Positions 22,991-35,816 of a stretch of 64,000 nucleotides of DNA are shown one piece after another. The notes under the pieces are model-generated. The model made no database searches. It saw only the letters and a list, made by a program, of their open reading frames with translations, and had not been told where the DNA came from. Numbering within the stretch: the stretch's first letter is position 1; every line of letters begins with the position of its first letter. The stretch lies in contig JAVYIG010006525.1 of assembly GCA_035222895.1 (NCBI GenBank), forward strand, positions 1 through 64,000. The letters are read 5' to 3'. The stretch is from Strongylocentrotus droebachiensis. Its lineage: Eukaryota; Echinodermata; Echinoidea; Camarodonta; Strongylocentrotidae. Position numbers and translations under genes: made by a program.

Positions 22991-25900
22991 CCTCCCCCAA
23001 AAAAAACCGGCACCCTTTTAAAAGTTTTAATGATATTTTTGTTGTAATTTGTAATAATCCACCTAATCATCAGTTACTATCATCAGTATCATCATCATCA
23101 CGATCATCATCACCATCAATTTATTTTGTTAAATATAATTAACAATATATATCTCTCCGTTGTGTTATAATTTTGTTTTTGTTCGTTGATCTTCATTTCC
23201 ATATATTATTATGTGCTTTAATATTAGGGAACTACGATTGTACAGGGCCTAAAGGCTTCATTTATAATCCAAACATAAAGGGTCATTATCATTTTTTTGT
23301 TAATGAAAATGGATAACATAATATGTAGCTCCCTTTTCATTTTTTAAATTGAGTATGATTTTGTATTATTTTTATAATCGACAATGAAAAAAATGAAATG
23401 AATTCAGGAAAAAGATATCCTCATCATCATCGCCATCCGCCGTTGATTGATCGATTGATTTGTATTCGTCAAGCTTCCAACATACAATATACAAGAATAA
23501 CAGATCAAAATTAAGTCAGCTTGAACAGGATAACCCACGAAAGCTCGAGAGCTTATTTCCAGTGGGGTCCCCGACAGACATGCATGTACACCAATTAAAA
23601 TAGTAATAATATTTACAGACATATAAGAAGAAAACAAATTAAAGATAATAATGATGATAATGATAATAACAACATTAAACTAATGATAGAAATGAATAAG
23701 TCAAGAGGAATAAGATCGGAGAAGGAGAAGAAGAAAAAGAGGAGGAGGATCGAAGCCAAGAGGAAATAATTCGTCACCATGGTCATCGTCATCGTCGTTA
23801 TCACCACAATCATCATTATCAACATCATCATTATCATCATCATCACCAGTCAGAATATATGTAGAGGCTACAAGTTTGCCGACGTCCCCTTTTGACTTCA
23901 TTTTTGTTACTTTTCAATAAAATTAACTCTTATAGCGGGAGTATCGTGAGACGTTATCCAACATCAGCACATCAGTGGTGGAGCTATACGGGGAGAAGGT
24001 TGTTACGTTTCCTACACCCCCCCCCCCCCCCCCCACCCCTGGTCGTGTGGTGGAAAGAAGAGAAAAGAGATAAGGGAAAGAAAGGAGACGGGGGAAGAGA
24101 AAAGAAGAGAGAATGAAAGGGGAAGAGAAAGGAGAGAAGAGAGAGAAAGGAAAGGAAAAGAGAAAAGAAAACACCTGGACGGCAAGACCCCAATCAGTAG
24201 CCCTAGCCTTGTAAATTTTATTTTATTTTCAGTAAAAACGGTATCCCCCCTGACCCCTTCCAATCGCCCAGTACCGCCACATGAGTGAACTAAGGCAAAG
24301 CGGTCACTGTCATCACCATTATCACCCTCTATCTCATCACCATCACCACCACCATCATCAATATCATAATCATCATCAATATCATCATCATCATCATCAT
24401 CATTATTATTACAACTCTTCGTACGTTATCATCACCGAAGCGTGAGGAGAACTTCGGTCTGTTTCGCAAACGCTAGCGCGCGCTGACCACTAATCAAGTC
24501 TATTCGTTTACGTACAGTTGTCCAAAAGAAGTCGTGGATGGCGTTAACCAGTATTTACCATGCTACACCCCCTTTAACATCCTCTATCTTACCAACATCC
24601 AAACTCTCATCATCGTTAAATGTCATTTTCATTCTCATCATCATCATCATCGTCAAAATCACTATTATCACCATCAATATCACCATGATCAACAACTACA
24701 CCGGTGTCACTTATCAAACAGGTATTCGCACTTAATTTACTCTGGAATAAAATACTGACCAACAAGCAAATGTATGTAATAATTAAGTGCAATCAAGTTT
24801 ATTGGCTCTTCTTTCGCACACTCAACAACAAAGAGAACAGATAAGATATAATATTTTTCAAAATAATAATTCAATGAGATGAAATTACAATATTGAGATG
24901 ATATAAGATCAAGTATTTACATATATTTCAATCTAAAAATAGATTTAAGCCATCACAAAAGCAGAAAGAAAGAAGGTGGAAAATTGTGCCGAAAAATACT
25001 GGATCAGCATAGTTCATACACCTATGTCAACCAATTTGCAATTAAGAAAATCAAATTCATAAACCCACACAAGCTTTCAAGACTTCAGCAATAGAATTGT
25101 CTCGCCGAAAGAGAGAAAATGAACCAATAGCAAAGACGTGTAAATATTGTTCTACCTGATAAAAAGAGTTTCAGGTATTTGTCAAGTTCATCAAATAGAA
25201 AATTTGATAAATTTATCGAAATCCTTTAAATAGATGCATGAAATATACCGTTTGAAAATCGGTACAATAAATTTACGCGGGAGATGCAACTGCGTAGAAA
25301 TCAAAAAGTTGAAAACAGAGAAACCTAGAAAATAAAATGCGAAAAGACTCTTCTTCATTTTAACAAAGAAACTTCGTTAAGAGTTAACCACGTGCGATAC
25401 CCTGTCATCCTTAACTATCCACAAGTTTGCGTGTATAAGAAATGAGAACATAGGAGCTTGTTCAAGTTTATGCAGCGTTACACCGCCGCAAAAAGAGCCG
25501 CAGTAGTGCCGCGCCGTCTCTGAACAAGCCTTAAACCGGTGACGAAAGTGATACTTATTTTCATAGCGTATGGGAAAAATACTGAGCCCTTCAAACAATA
25601 AGTAGATATACCGTATTTCTTTGTGCTAAAATGCTACCATTAGAATCGCCATCAAACACCAATTTCACCACAGAAAATCCAAATCTAAAATATACATTTT
25701 GTAAAAACATGAGTATAATGGACGGATTTCTGTTTTTAATTGGAAAACAGATGCCGTGTATAGCTCGGGTGCTGGACGGATTTGGTTGAAGAGTGCATCG
25801 AACAACTTACAAACGCGACCCTTTGGCTAATCGTCTTATGTGCCTTAATTGATAAAAATGTAATGCATGAATACAAAAATAATGTGTTCCGATCATATCG

Positions 25901-26556
25901 AACATTTTCACGGAGTCAGTAAGGTCTCTAACTGCAGCAGCGAACTAAAGTTTGGAGAATACATGAATGATATAAAATAATTGTGTGAAAAAAACTATTT
26001 AAATCCACAACAATTATTTGAGTGTTTCCAGAAACCAACCTCAAGTTGGACGGTTTATATTTTTCTTACAAAACATTATTATAAAATTATATTGCTGCTG
26101 GGAAGCATGTATTGCATGGTTTTAATAATCATATTTATTATCTCATTTTCTCGTCTAGTCAAGTACTTATTAAAGATCGACCGACGCATAATATACGAAT
26201 TCTTCTTGTTTCGGCTGAGCAGAAGCAGCGTTTGCACCCATTCCATGAACCTAGGAACTATCAAGGTACAATGGCGAGAATCCTTCGTTCATCGGATATT
26301 CAAACAGGGGAGACACTACACCTCTTGTATGCTTGTAAATTGTCTGGCCGAATCGTACGTCACCCCCGTAATGGTTGTCCATGTGGCGTCTTCAAGATTC
26401 ATTTCAGTGTTGGTGTGTCTTTCACTTGGCCCGTAATCACCATTATCCTACTCGTGCCGATGAGTGTTCATAGTGTTCTTGTCAAAACGGTCGAGCATCT
26501 GATGAGACTAGTCCCTTGGCCATCAGAGAATACCATGCCATGTAACTGGTTTTCAG
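22991..26556. repeat. Intergenic DNA rich in ATC microsatellites, PEX19 to SAXO
   Basis: Trinucleotide ATC/ATG tracts occur at 23080-23120, 23780-23850, 24305-24415 and 24630-24690. A C-run is at 24015-24035 and a GA-rich purine tract at 24055-24175. Between 24700 and 26550 I see AT-rich single-copy-looking sequence and no gene. Part of 26134-26556 is probably the SAXO 3' UTR. Confidence 0.7.
26134..26139 (-). terminator. Candidate poly(A) signal of SAXO gene
   Basis: AATAAA on the minus strand about 520 bases after the stop codon. It is one of several AT-rich possibilities and is not confirmed. Confidence 0.3.
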
Positions 26557-26705
26557 ACAGTACCAGATAAAACAGTCCTTCCAGCAGCTTGTAAGCCAAT
26601 GTTTTCAGACAGTACCAGATAGGGCAGTCCTTCCAACAGCTTGTAAGTCAATGTTTTCAGACAGTACCAGATAGGGCAGTCCTTCCAACAGCTTGTAAGC
26701 CAATG
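26551..26705 (-). repeat. Three tandem 52-bp copies spanning the SAXO stop codon
   Basis: The block ttttcagacagtaccagat ... cagcttgtaagccaatg starts at 26551, 26603 and 26655. The copy at 26655-26705 encodes the last residues of SAXO and the stop (TGA at 26657-26659). The other two copies lie in the 3' UTR and repeat the same C-terminal coding words (GLQAVGRT) followed by their own stop. The copies are about 95% alike, so the expansion is recent. Confidence 0.93.
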
Positions 26706-29700
26706 TTTCCTGCCGCTCCTTCCTTCATCTGCCTATCCCTCAAAGCTTTCCGTCTCCTCATCTCCTGTTGAAGCAGATACAGTTGTGACTTACACATCTT
26801 CGGTCGCTGTCCTTTGTACGTTGATTTGTGTATGGTGGTAAAGTCCTGCTCTCCTGATCGCTCAACCGGCTCGTCATGAGGTTTGTAGTTGGGCGTGGGT
26901 TCATCAAGTGGGAGGGACTTGTAGGTTGAACTGTTCCAACTTTCCACTTCCATCTTTCCGCGTGGTTTGATGTATATTTTCGCTTCGTGGAAGTCTCCGT
27001 AGCGAATGCGAGGCTTGGCGCCCCAGTTGCGGAAGAAGCGATTGTTCGTTGTCTGGTCGTAGAACTTGGCAGAGCGGGCGCCGCCTTGGGTGTGCGGCCG
27101 AACGTTGGGTTGGAGATACGCGGACTTGTCTTCGATCGGACGATAATCCACCTGAAAACAGATTATTTGAAAATTGCAAAATAGATTAATTTATAAAACT
27201 GGAGTTACTGAAAAAATGAACTCTACAGCTTAATATTCATTTGTAATATCTCCGACTTGACAAGGATGTTAGCCAGATGTTTTCCCTGAAGACTTTATGA
27301 AGTAAATTCATAAGCATCGGAGAACTGTCACTAAAAAGTCACGGCGAACACTTCTCTCAACCTCAATTTATATGGCCGAACCGAGAGCCAACATATCGAC
27401 CTGGCCTTTTATAAAAAAACTTCCTCAACAGAGCCAGTGAAATTACATCGCTTAGTACTTTTTACAGCTTATTTTTCATGGTTAAAAATAGTCCTGGCGG
27501 TAATATTGACGTCGGAATAGCAACAGACTGGTGGCAGTTCAGAATCACCACGCTGGTGTACAACATACTGTTTAAGACATTACGCCGATTAAGTGACCGC
27601 CCTCTGCCACTTCGAGTGTTAGCGAAACTTCTCCTACGCCCTATACCGATTTAAATAATCACGATAATCACTGTGAATGAATTACCTTATTACTGGAGTC
27701 TGTCGCAAACTTGATGGTGGGTGGGTTGTAAGTGTTCGAATCTTTCTTCATTGTGTCACGTTTAGGGTTCGAAAGGACGTCGTGACCTTGGTACTCCTGC
27801 GTATTCTCCGTCACGAAATCAATTCTAATGAAATGAAAGAAACAGAGCATGCAATTAATTATTACATAATCATTATCATTATGTTAAGACACTTGTAGCA
27901 TCCTACAAACTTTCACTATGCTTTAGTCAACCACAATTCAAATGTTTAAACTACCATTTTAAGCTTCACTTGCCATCATTAATTTTGTGACAGTTATAAT
28001 TTCCTAAAGCTTCTTATGGTTTGCACGCAAATAATCTACCAATAAATTTGATAACTTCATTGGAATTGACAGAAGGACTGTCCAATGTTCATGGGCCTTG
28101 CCAATCTTCGTACTTTCATGTAAAAAGGCAATTAAATAAAACCATGAGGCTACTGCTGGCCATCAGCAAAAGTAGCAAAATCGCTTTAAAGAAATTAGCA
28201 GATAACGTGCACTTAAAGGTTGAGATCTCAAATAAAGTCAGATATTTTGTTGTTGTTAAGAGGGAGTCGATACGACTTCAAGATCAAGAAACTAAACATA
28301 CCCAAACAGCTAAGGAATACTTTTTAAAAACATTTCCATTCTTTTCAGCTTCACGGAGCTTTTCTTTAAAAGGAACTTATTTCTTTATTTCGTAGAATAT
28401 GATTCACGTCCAATCAAACTTACCTCGAGTCCATGCTGAGCCTGATTGTCACCGGCGGCGGCGTACAAGGCTTCTGCGGTATCGGTTGGCTCTGATAACC
28501 GGGGAAATCTTTCCTAGACTGTGTCACACTGTCGAACTTTGCTCTACGTGCCGTGGAGGGGTACTGGTTGCTGGGGCGAGCGTTCTTCGCTGTGTGACCG
28601 GGGCCCATATCCTTGTATGTCATCTTGTGGATTGTGTTATGGTCGAACTTGCCTGTTGAAGGTGGAAATAAAAGATCATGTCAAATTACGAATCGTGTAT
28701 CTATACAGGTATGGCACTCAATCTTTTGAGTTGTGATTTATCAAACCAAAATGCCACGTAACAAGACAGGCTCCTCGCGCGATAATTATCTTCATTGGCA
28801 TTTTGGGGTCAAACTTTCCTGTTGAAGGTGAAAATGAAAGATCACGTCAAATTATGAATCGTGTATCTTTGGGTATGGCACTCAATCTTTTGAGTTGTGA
28901 TTTATCAAACAAAAATGCCACGTAACAAGAGAGCTTCCTTGCGCGATATATTTCCCATATCTTCAATACTCTGCTGAATAGAAGTAATTCGTATTGGTGA
29001 CATTTATGAGAACGACACATACTCTGAACTACTTTAAACCTTAAACATTAACTTGCAAGCCAGGGGGTTGCACACGAGGCGTCATTGGCCTGGCGTTCGA
29101 CTGCCTCATCCAATGGCGCACCAAGTGAGAGTTAACTCGTTCATAAGCCAAATGCACATTAATGTTATCAGTGAACATATTGCTGTGATTTCTTTTGGCG
29201 CACTCGCTCATTGCCTTCAGCTTTGATTAGTAAGGTATCTTACTATACGATCGAAATAACGCCTCGTGTACGACGGACAATAAATAACATAGCGGCAAAA
29301 CTCGTGTCATGGATGACCACCATATAAAAAAAGGGAAGAAAGATCTAGAAGACGACATACCTTCTCTCACTTGGATATTGCTCCCAACTCCAGACCGAAT
29401 CATTTCGGATTTGTTAATCGGTCGCTCTACGAAGTCTTGTTGTGTCATCGACTGCAGTTCTTGCTTATCACCCGGATACAAGATGGAACCTAAAAAGCAA
29501 TTCGAAAATCAACATTTACAAATCATTTTGAAGTGGCATGTTACATGCATTACACATATTTTTCTAACCGTCATCAATTTTCATAAAGATTACCTAGATT
29601 ATAAGATTTTACATCATATTAACTTTGATTCCTGACACATCAATTCAGAATAATTGCATTGCAACTTATCGCAGATACCAACCAGAGATAAATATTTAAT

Positions 29701-31246
29701 TCAAATCGTAGAAAAGAATTCAATACTCCTTTTAACTCAAGAGTATATTCCTTTTAAAAGAATATTTCCTCATCCTTTTTCTACGTACCAGTTTTGTTTA
29801 CCTATAGACATTTTGTTTATATATTTAATGCGTTGTTATAAAAATAAGATTGCTTTTTGCCGAGGTTTGTGTGTCACATTGCTTCCAAACATAAATACCA
29901 GTTTCCTACCTGCAAATGACGGGAGTTCCCCGAACGCCACCGAAGGCTTTGCTACCCATGCTCGGTACTCTTCCTTGTTCGTGGTTCGTTGGTCGAACTT
30001 TGCCGATCTTTCCCGATAGTCATGGCTCGGTGGTCGGGCCTGGCTGATTTGAGGAAACTGTGTATGACCGGGGTAGGTGGCCTTGTAAACCGTTTCACCG
30101 TCAAGAGGCACGTTGGCCGGCTGGTAATTTTCAATCTGTTTACATCAAACAAAAATATTGAATTAAAATCAAATGTCATATGGTAAAGGAGTAGAATATT
30201 GACGTGGTTGACATTTTTTCTTCTTCTTCTTCTCCTCCTTCCCTTCTTCATCTGAACGTGTTTGATAAGATATAATTATTCTTCATGAAAAGGAGCGCTG
30301 CCAGGGGTGTTGCCCGCCTGTGGCGATCACGCGGTCAGACCCCTCCCCTTTTGGTTGGCATATCCCCCCTTTTTTCATGCTATCAATAATCCTTACGAGT
30401 TACGAAAGTTACGACTCTCGCCTTTTACGAGCTCTTTTATCTCCTCATTTATGCATTGTTCTTTAGTGACCAGGGGCCCGTTGCACAAAACATACCATTG
30501 ATGGTAACTTTGCCATCAATGGTAACTACCATGGAAACCTTGATTTTGATTGGCTGTTGAGCCCTGTTACCATGGTAGTTGCCATTGATGGCAAAGTTAC
30601 CATCAATGGTAAGTTTTATGCAACGGGGCCCAGGTCCTGCTCTGGATTTTATAATTTTTGTAAACATACTATTTATACATTAATGAAAACAAAGGTTGAC
30701 TTGAACTAGAAATGTCCATGTACCCTAGCTCATTAAATCAAACGTGTTTGTTAAAAAAATGACTATTTGCTAAATTTAACTTTTTCTTACCGGTTTTATT
30801 TTCTGAGGCTTCGTAACCTCTCCCGTCGGTATGAAGTCGTGTCGCTGTGTGGTGTCGAACACCATTCGTGGTGGGTTGGGATCCCGGGGCGTTGCGGGAG
30901 GGATGAGGGGCAGCTGCCTTTGAGCATTTGGATAAGCGGTGAAGGTCTGTTGGTAGTGGCTGAGGTCACAGGGGCGGTCGGCACCGGCTGGTCGACGTTT
31001 CCTCTTGCAATTATGGTGATGCTTGTGTCGTCTGGAATTTAAAAAAAGAATAAAGAGATTTAGCTATGACTGTAGGAATCTTTTACGGTACTGGTCAGGG
31101 TTGTCAGATAGGAGGGGCGACTTCTCCAGACTTAACCCCTATAGACATGATGCCTTTTCCCCATGAATAATACTTTATCCCTCAAATCCTCCAGGTCTCT
31201 CGGACAAGCTAAGCGGGGAGTTAGAGAGAGGAAGAGAAAGGTTGAC

Positions 31247-31281
<35 letters not shown>

Positions 31282-34200
31282 AGGGAGGGAGAGAGAGAGA
31301 GAGAGAGAGAAAAGAAAGGGGTGGAGGCTTGACGATTTTCTTTTCTCGACATAACTTTTTTCTTCTCCAATTTTCCCATTTAGGTATCGGTCTATATATA
31401 ATTACAGATATGGGCAAAACACTGACCACAACAAAGATAGTTAACTTTAACTTAAATGAAAATAGATTTGTGCATAATTATAATGGTGTGCTTTAAGCAG
31501 ATTATTAATTTGCATTAAACTTCGAATTGATTATCATGATGATTGCATTCTTTCATGACATAAATCAATTTCTATTGTTCAACTCGGGACTACAAGGCAC
31601 CTAATGAACATATATTATATTTAATATAATATTCAGCTTTAATATAGCGCTTACTACATCTCGGACGTCTCTAAGCGCTATACAGATTTACAGATATACT
31701 TCTTTTAATGATCTCGTTTCTGTGTTATCATCTGTTATTGTTTGCATGCTCTGTGCCTTGGGAGGTCTACTCGTCCTAACAGCCTTTTAAAAATATCTCA
31801 TACATTCGACAGACATGACTCCGGAACACAACATGTTTGTCGGTAACGCTTTTATGACGAAATGCTACACTCGAATATTGCCTGGATTTCGCACTTTGAA
31901 TATTAATGAAAAATGTCAATAGCAACAGTAACATCAAAAGAGCATCACTAAAATCAATATATGGGTGCGAAGTTCATGGCTGCCGAACATAAAAGTTTTA
32001 TGTAGCATCCTTGTCCGCCGAATAGTTGGATATGTGTTGCTAGGCAACGTGAAGCGGGGTGGTGACGGTGGTTGAGGGAGTCATGAATCAAAGGGTCCGC
32101 TTTGACAGGATTGAACCGGAGTAATAGCATTGTAGGACATATTAGATGGCGTTTTATGTTATGGAGAACAACAGCTGATAATCATGCTTTAAAATATCAG
32201 AACTACACTTTTGTTTTGTTTTTGGATAATTTATTACAGCTTATCTGTACTAGTTTATAGGAGGGATTATACCACACTGCAAGGTCACTGGACAGGTGGT
32301 TATCTCATCAACACAGCTTTCAATTAACATAAGAGAAAGAGGACCATGGGGGACCAATGGTCACCGATTAGGCATTGTTTTCTATATAGAGGGAGCAAGT
32401 AGCTACAAGTAGGACAGTGTGGCTTTAAGATCAATATTTTGACATTTAACGAGATTCCTAATCATAACTCCATGTCTTTACGACTATGAGTCTGTGAAAC
32501 AAAAGCATAACAAACAATTCCAACACCAGCTTGTTATTGATGATTAGAAAAGCTGTAAAAATCAGTTGATTAAGAGCATTAGTTTGAGATTGATTTTCGT
32601 TTTGTTTTACACAACTTTCTATCATTTTTCGCTATGTTAGTGAAGGGTATAAACTTATAAAGACTACACCAGCCTGCATAACGATTGATTAATCATGAAT
32701 GCCTGTACGTTTTGAACTCTGCATTCATTAGAGGTGAAACGGAAACGTGGGCAGGTGCCCTATTTTGGCCCTTTTCATCAACCTTGAACGACATTTCCGA
32801 CGGACATGGCGACGAGAAAGACCGAATTCCGAAATAAGCGGGGGGGGGGGGGGGGGTGGAGGGAATCGTATTTAGCGACATCATTATCATTCAATGACAG
32901 AGTATATGCTGCATGTTTATATATAGATCATGATTCGATTAAAAGAAAGTTATCGAACATCCTTCGTGGTACAATTCATCGCCGCCAATGCTCCCTATTA
33001 CCCCGTTACTTTTTAGCCTAAAAAATAATTTTTAGATAGATAATAATTCAAGCAAAAAAGACATTATTATGAACTACGGTTCTCGAGGTAGTATTTCAAA
33101 ACGTATCTATAAAAGCATTGGCATCATGTTGCAGCATAACAGCGACGTAACAGATCTAGAACAAAGATACAAAAATAGAAGGAAAGAGAGGGGATAGGGG
33201 AGAGAGAGAGAGAAAGAGAGAAAGAATTCACGCCGCTGGATACAGTATAAATAATTTCGAAGATACAGTCTTCTTATTCCGAATAGTATGTCCGATACTG
33301 CATGCATTTTTCTGATACTGTCACAAACTGTCTGTCATTTTGTCTTAATTCCCCCCCCCCCCTTTATTTTAGTTTCTTTTTCTCGAGGTTCCTATTTGTG
33401 GTCGAAAAGAGGAAGATCGAAATAATTAATTCCTTCCATTGAGGGTGTGTTTTCTTAAGGTTTATAACAGTAAATACAGTGATTGTGTCAGAGGCGGGCG
33501 ATGTCAATATTGAATACTGACAACTTGGTGACACCCAAACAGAAATAAATTTACAAGTCAACACTAACATTTTAGCTACCAGTTACAGGGTGTGTTTGTT
33601 TAGAGTACAAAACCCATACACGTTAGAGATCGTTCTACATGACTTTTGTATATGTATTTTATTCTTAACACTTGGGACATGCATCTTCTTCTTCTTCTTA
33701 GTTGATCCCCCCACTATTTTGGAGACTCCTGGAGTCCAAATAAAGTAAATGTTTAAATCCGACCGGTTAGGAGCTTTGGATAGCATTAGAACGAAAGGCA
33801 TCAATTGTGTATAGAAAAAGAGAGCGATAGTAGAAGTAGGCTATTGAGTTCGGTGGGGTCAATTTCAGTATATTATAGTCATATTAGTCAACACCCACCG
33901 AAATATGCTAACATTAATACACTGTAGGTAATATTATTATGTAACCTGGTACATGATTAATGGTATGGAGTTAACTATATGCTACTGAAATTACTTTTCA
34001 GGTGATTTCTCGATAGTTTTTACGATCGTATTAAAAGTTTTGATGTAATTCAATAATATTATTATCACTACCATATAAAATATATTCATAGACTGTCATC
34101 TTTCGGATAAAATTTTGTTGTTGTTGCTGCTTTTCATAAAAAGGCATACCTCAAGACTTATTGCAGTGACTGCAAGAGATTCTCATTTTTCTGAAAGTCT

Positions 34201-35145
34201 GAATTACTCTGAATGGTATACTTTGGACGATTAATATTTTCAAGCGGTTTGTATTTTGTGTATAAGCTGGTCATTACGTTCGCAGGTTCGAATATACAAG
34301 ATAATACCAGCAGGTCCATCAACTTGAGTGAATTTTATGGGGAAGAATAATTTTAAATTACTTCATTTAACGGTCGAAATTTTACCCCGACAGAAGATTA
34401 GAACATTAACAATTACATTCAGGTGTACAAAGATTAGTGGTTCGTGTGTGAGATACCTGTATTATTATGGTACATGTTTCATTGTTTAATATTAATGAAT
34501 GATAAAATTAATTGTTTAATAACATGTCGCCTTCAAGTTATCCCCATCGAAATATATCAACAATTATTCCTTATCGGATATTAAATATCCCAAAAGTGTA
34601 TTTGCAGTATTCTCAAATAAACACTGAAGATAAGAGTATAGAGAGCTATTGAATAGGTGCTTGCACAAGAATATGCCATGACACTATGCATGGGGCATAT
34701 CATCGAAACAATTAAGATAAATCAAGTATATCGGTAAACATTGTACAGATAAATTTCAATCTATATACTTTTTTTAAATATTCAGTTTCGTCATTATGAT
34801 GATTATTAATATGAAACTCATGGCAAATATATGTTTATTTAAACATAATTATACGTATGCGTACATAATTATACTTTTAGACAAAATAATTGTACAAGTA
34901 AACATGTAGTGCATTACGAAGATAGTGAATTGCGATTCTGCAAGTATATGGCCTAGTATATTTGTGCGCCTTGAGTATCAATATAGACATATATTATGTG
35001 CACTATATATATTTTTAATTATTATATTATATGTTACTCACCCACAGTCGCAAATCTCACAAATACATGTAAACTTTGGAAATTCGATGTTGAGAATATC
35101 CGTGTCGATACTGCCAGCAGTTCCTATACTTCTCGAAGCAGGCAT
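26657..35145 (-). CDS. SAXO: SAXO-family stabilizer of axonemal microtubules, 7 exons, complete
   Basis: SAXO1/SAXO2 (FAM154) proteins bind and stabilise microtubules of centrioles, cilia and sperm tails. Exons in transcription order: 35145-35042, 31031-30791, 30135-29910, 29489-29361, 28652-28424, 27824-27686, 27151-26657. All are GT/AG, phases close, and the product is 520 aa. Seen: an N-terminal Cys cluster CICEICDCG (C27, C29, C32, C34) followed in exon 2 by a His-rich stretch HKHHHNCKRKRR, the hallmark of the family, then repeated modules of the type RSAKFDQRTTNKEEYRAW (exon 3), RRAKFDSVTQSRKDF (exon 5) and RSAKFYDQTTNNRFFRNW (exon 7), the Mn-type microtubule repeats. A basic tail (QQEMRRRKALRDRQ) ends the protein. 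Intron 1 is 4 kb. I cannot assign it to vertebrate paralogue 1 or 2. An RFX-type X-box lies upstream, which fits a ciliary gene. Confidence 0.9.
28642..28950 (-). repeat. Tandem duplication over the SAXO exon 5 acceptor (166-bp offset)
   Basis: The block from the exon 5 start into intron 4 (28642-28800) is repeated at 28808-28950. Shared words include cctgttgaaggtg, ggcactcaatcttttgagtt and gccacgtaacaaga. The upstream copy still has a usable acceptor (ttcaacag) but its exon part is only about ten bases before unrelated sequence. Confidence 0.9.
30475..30629. mobile_element. Short foldback MITE with 'GGCCCGTTGCA' ends in SAXO intron 2
   Basis: About 155 bases. The arms contain four copies of the ccattgatggtaac motif in alternating orientation, so it folds almost completely. 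CCAGG occurs at both boundaries (30470 and 30630), a possible 5-bp target duplication, though the ends are ambiguous because of the G/C runs. Confidence 0.8.
31040..35030 (-). other. Long intron 1 of SAXO
   Basis: No second gene was seen. It holds a (GA)n tract (31240-31312), a 'tatagcgctt' hairpin fragment (31645-31690), dispersed repeat copy 3, a G-run (32840-32857), another GA tract (33180-33225) and AT-rich DNA. The interval 33850-35030 is featureless AT-rich sequence. Confidence 0.7.
32235..32427 (+). repeat. Dispersed repeat ('AGCTTATCTGTACTAGTTTA'), copy 3
   Basis: An uninterrupted copy of the sequence at 12001-12592 (MITE removed), including ggaccatgggggaccaatgg and ctatatagagggagcaag. 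It serves as the empty-site reference for the nested MITE. Confidence 0.8.
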
Positions 35146-35259
35146 CTTGGCTAAAATTGTCTGTTTTATCAAGGTTTTGAGTAAAAAACGAAGAGTTATT
35201 TAACTCCAACGTCACGAAGCGTTTCCCTTATAAATCGTCAAGACTTCAAGTTCTATGTC

Positions 35260-35273
35260 GTTGCCATAGTAAT
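35260..35273. promoter_or_regulatory. RFX X-box motif upstream of SAXO
   Basis: GTTGCCATAGTAAT matches the RFX consensus GTTGCCATGGNAAC-type site (two half sites GTTGCC and RGTAAC, one mismatch at the last base). It lies about 115 bases upstream of the SAXO ATG. RFX factors control ciliary genes across animals, so position and gene class agree; binding is inferred. Confidence 0.65.
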
Positions 35274-35790
35274 TTGTAATACTAGTAGGACGTCCCGACA
35301 GAAATGCGCTCCACGCCGCGTTACAGAGTGGTGGTATTTGAGGCGTTCGCTGGCGGGGGCTTGGCGATGAAGGTCGGGTCAACACGAGTACACTCCCACG
35401 AACAAGTTTCGATAAATCTGTTCTTATTTATCCTTTTCAGCAAAATATCGTATCAAAGCATCAAAACCAACCGTCTGTCTGTTGAAGTTCAAATTATACT
35501 CCTTGTCGGAATAAAAGAGTAATATCAAGAATAAAATGCTTTAAATATAAGGCAGTATACACCGAAACATATATATGTTACTCGTGTAACTATTATGTTT
35601 CGCGGTCTGGTTTACAAGCTGGGCGAGTGAATGGTTTTTGCTACGCTCTGCACCCTGTTACTACCAACAGCAAGCATTGAACACTACGACCTGGGCCCTA
35701 TTGTATGCGTTGTGTAGGACGGTTGCTAAGGCCGGTAAGTGGCTTATGAATATTCATGAAGCGGCGGCTACGCTAGAACGTCAACGCGAC

Positions 35791-35816
35791 TAGTGTCCCT
35801 TTATAAAGGGACACTA
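35791..35816. mobile_element. 26-bp perfect palindrome flanked by 8-bp direct repeats
   Basis: TAGTGTCCCTTTA followed at once by its complement, with AACGCGAC directly on each side (35783-35790 and 35817-35824). The 8-bp duplication and the TAGTGTCCC end resemble hAT transposon insertions reduced to two abutting ends. Confidence 0.6.

Noticed and set aside
26079-26570. Overlapping 150-codon frames on both strands downstream of SAXO
   Set aside because: No domain, no splice context; most likely 3' UTR and flank of SAXO.
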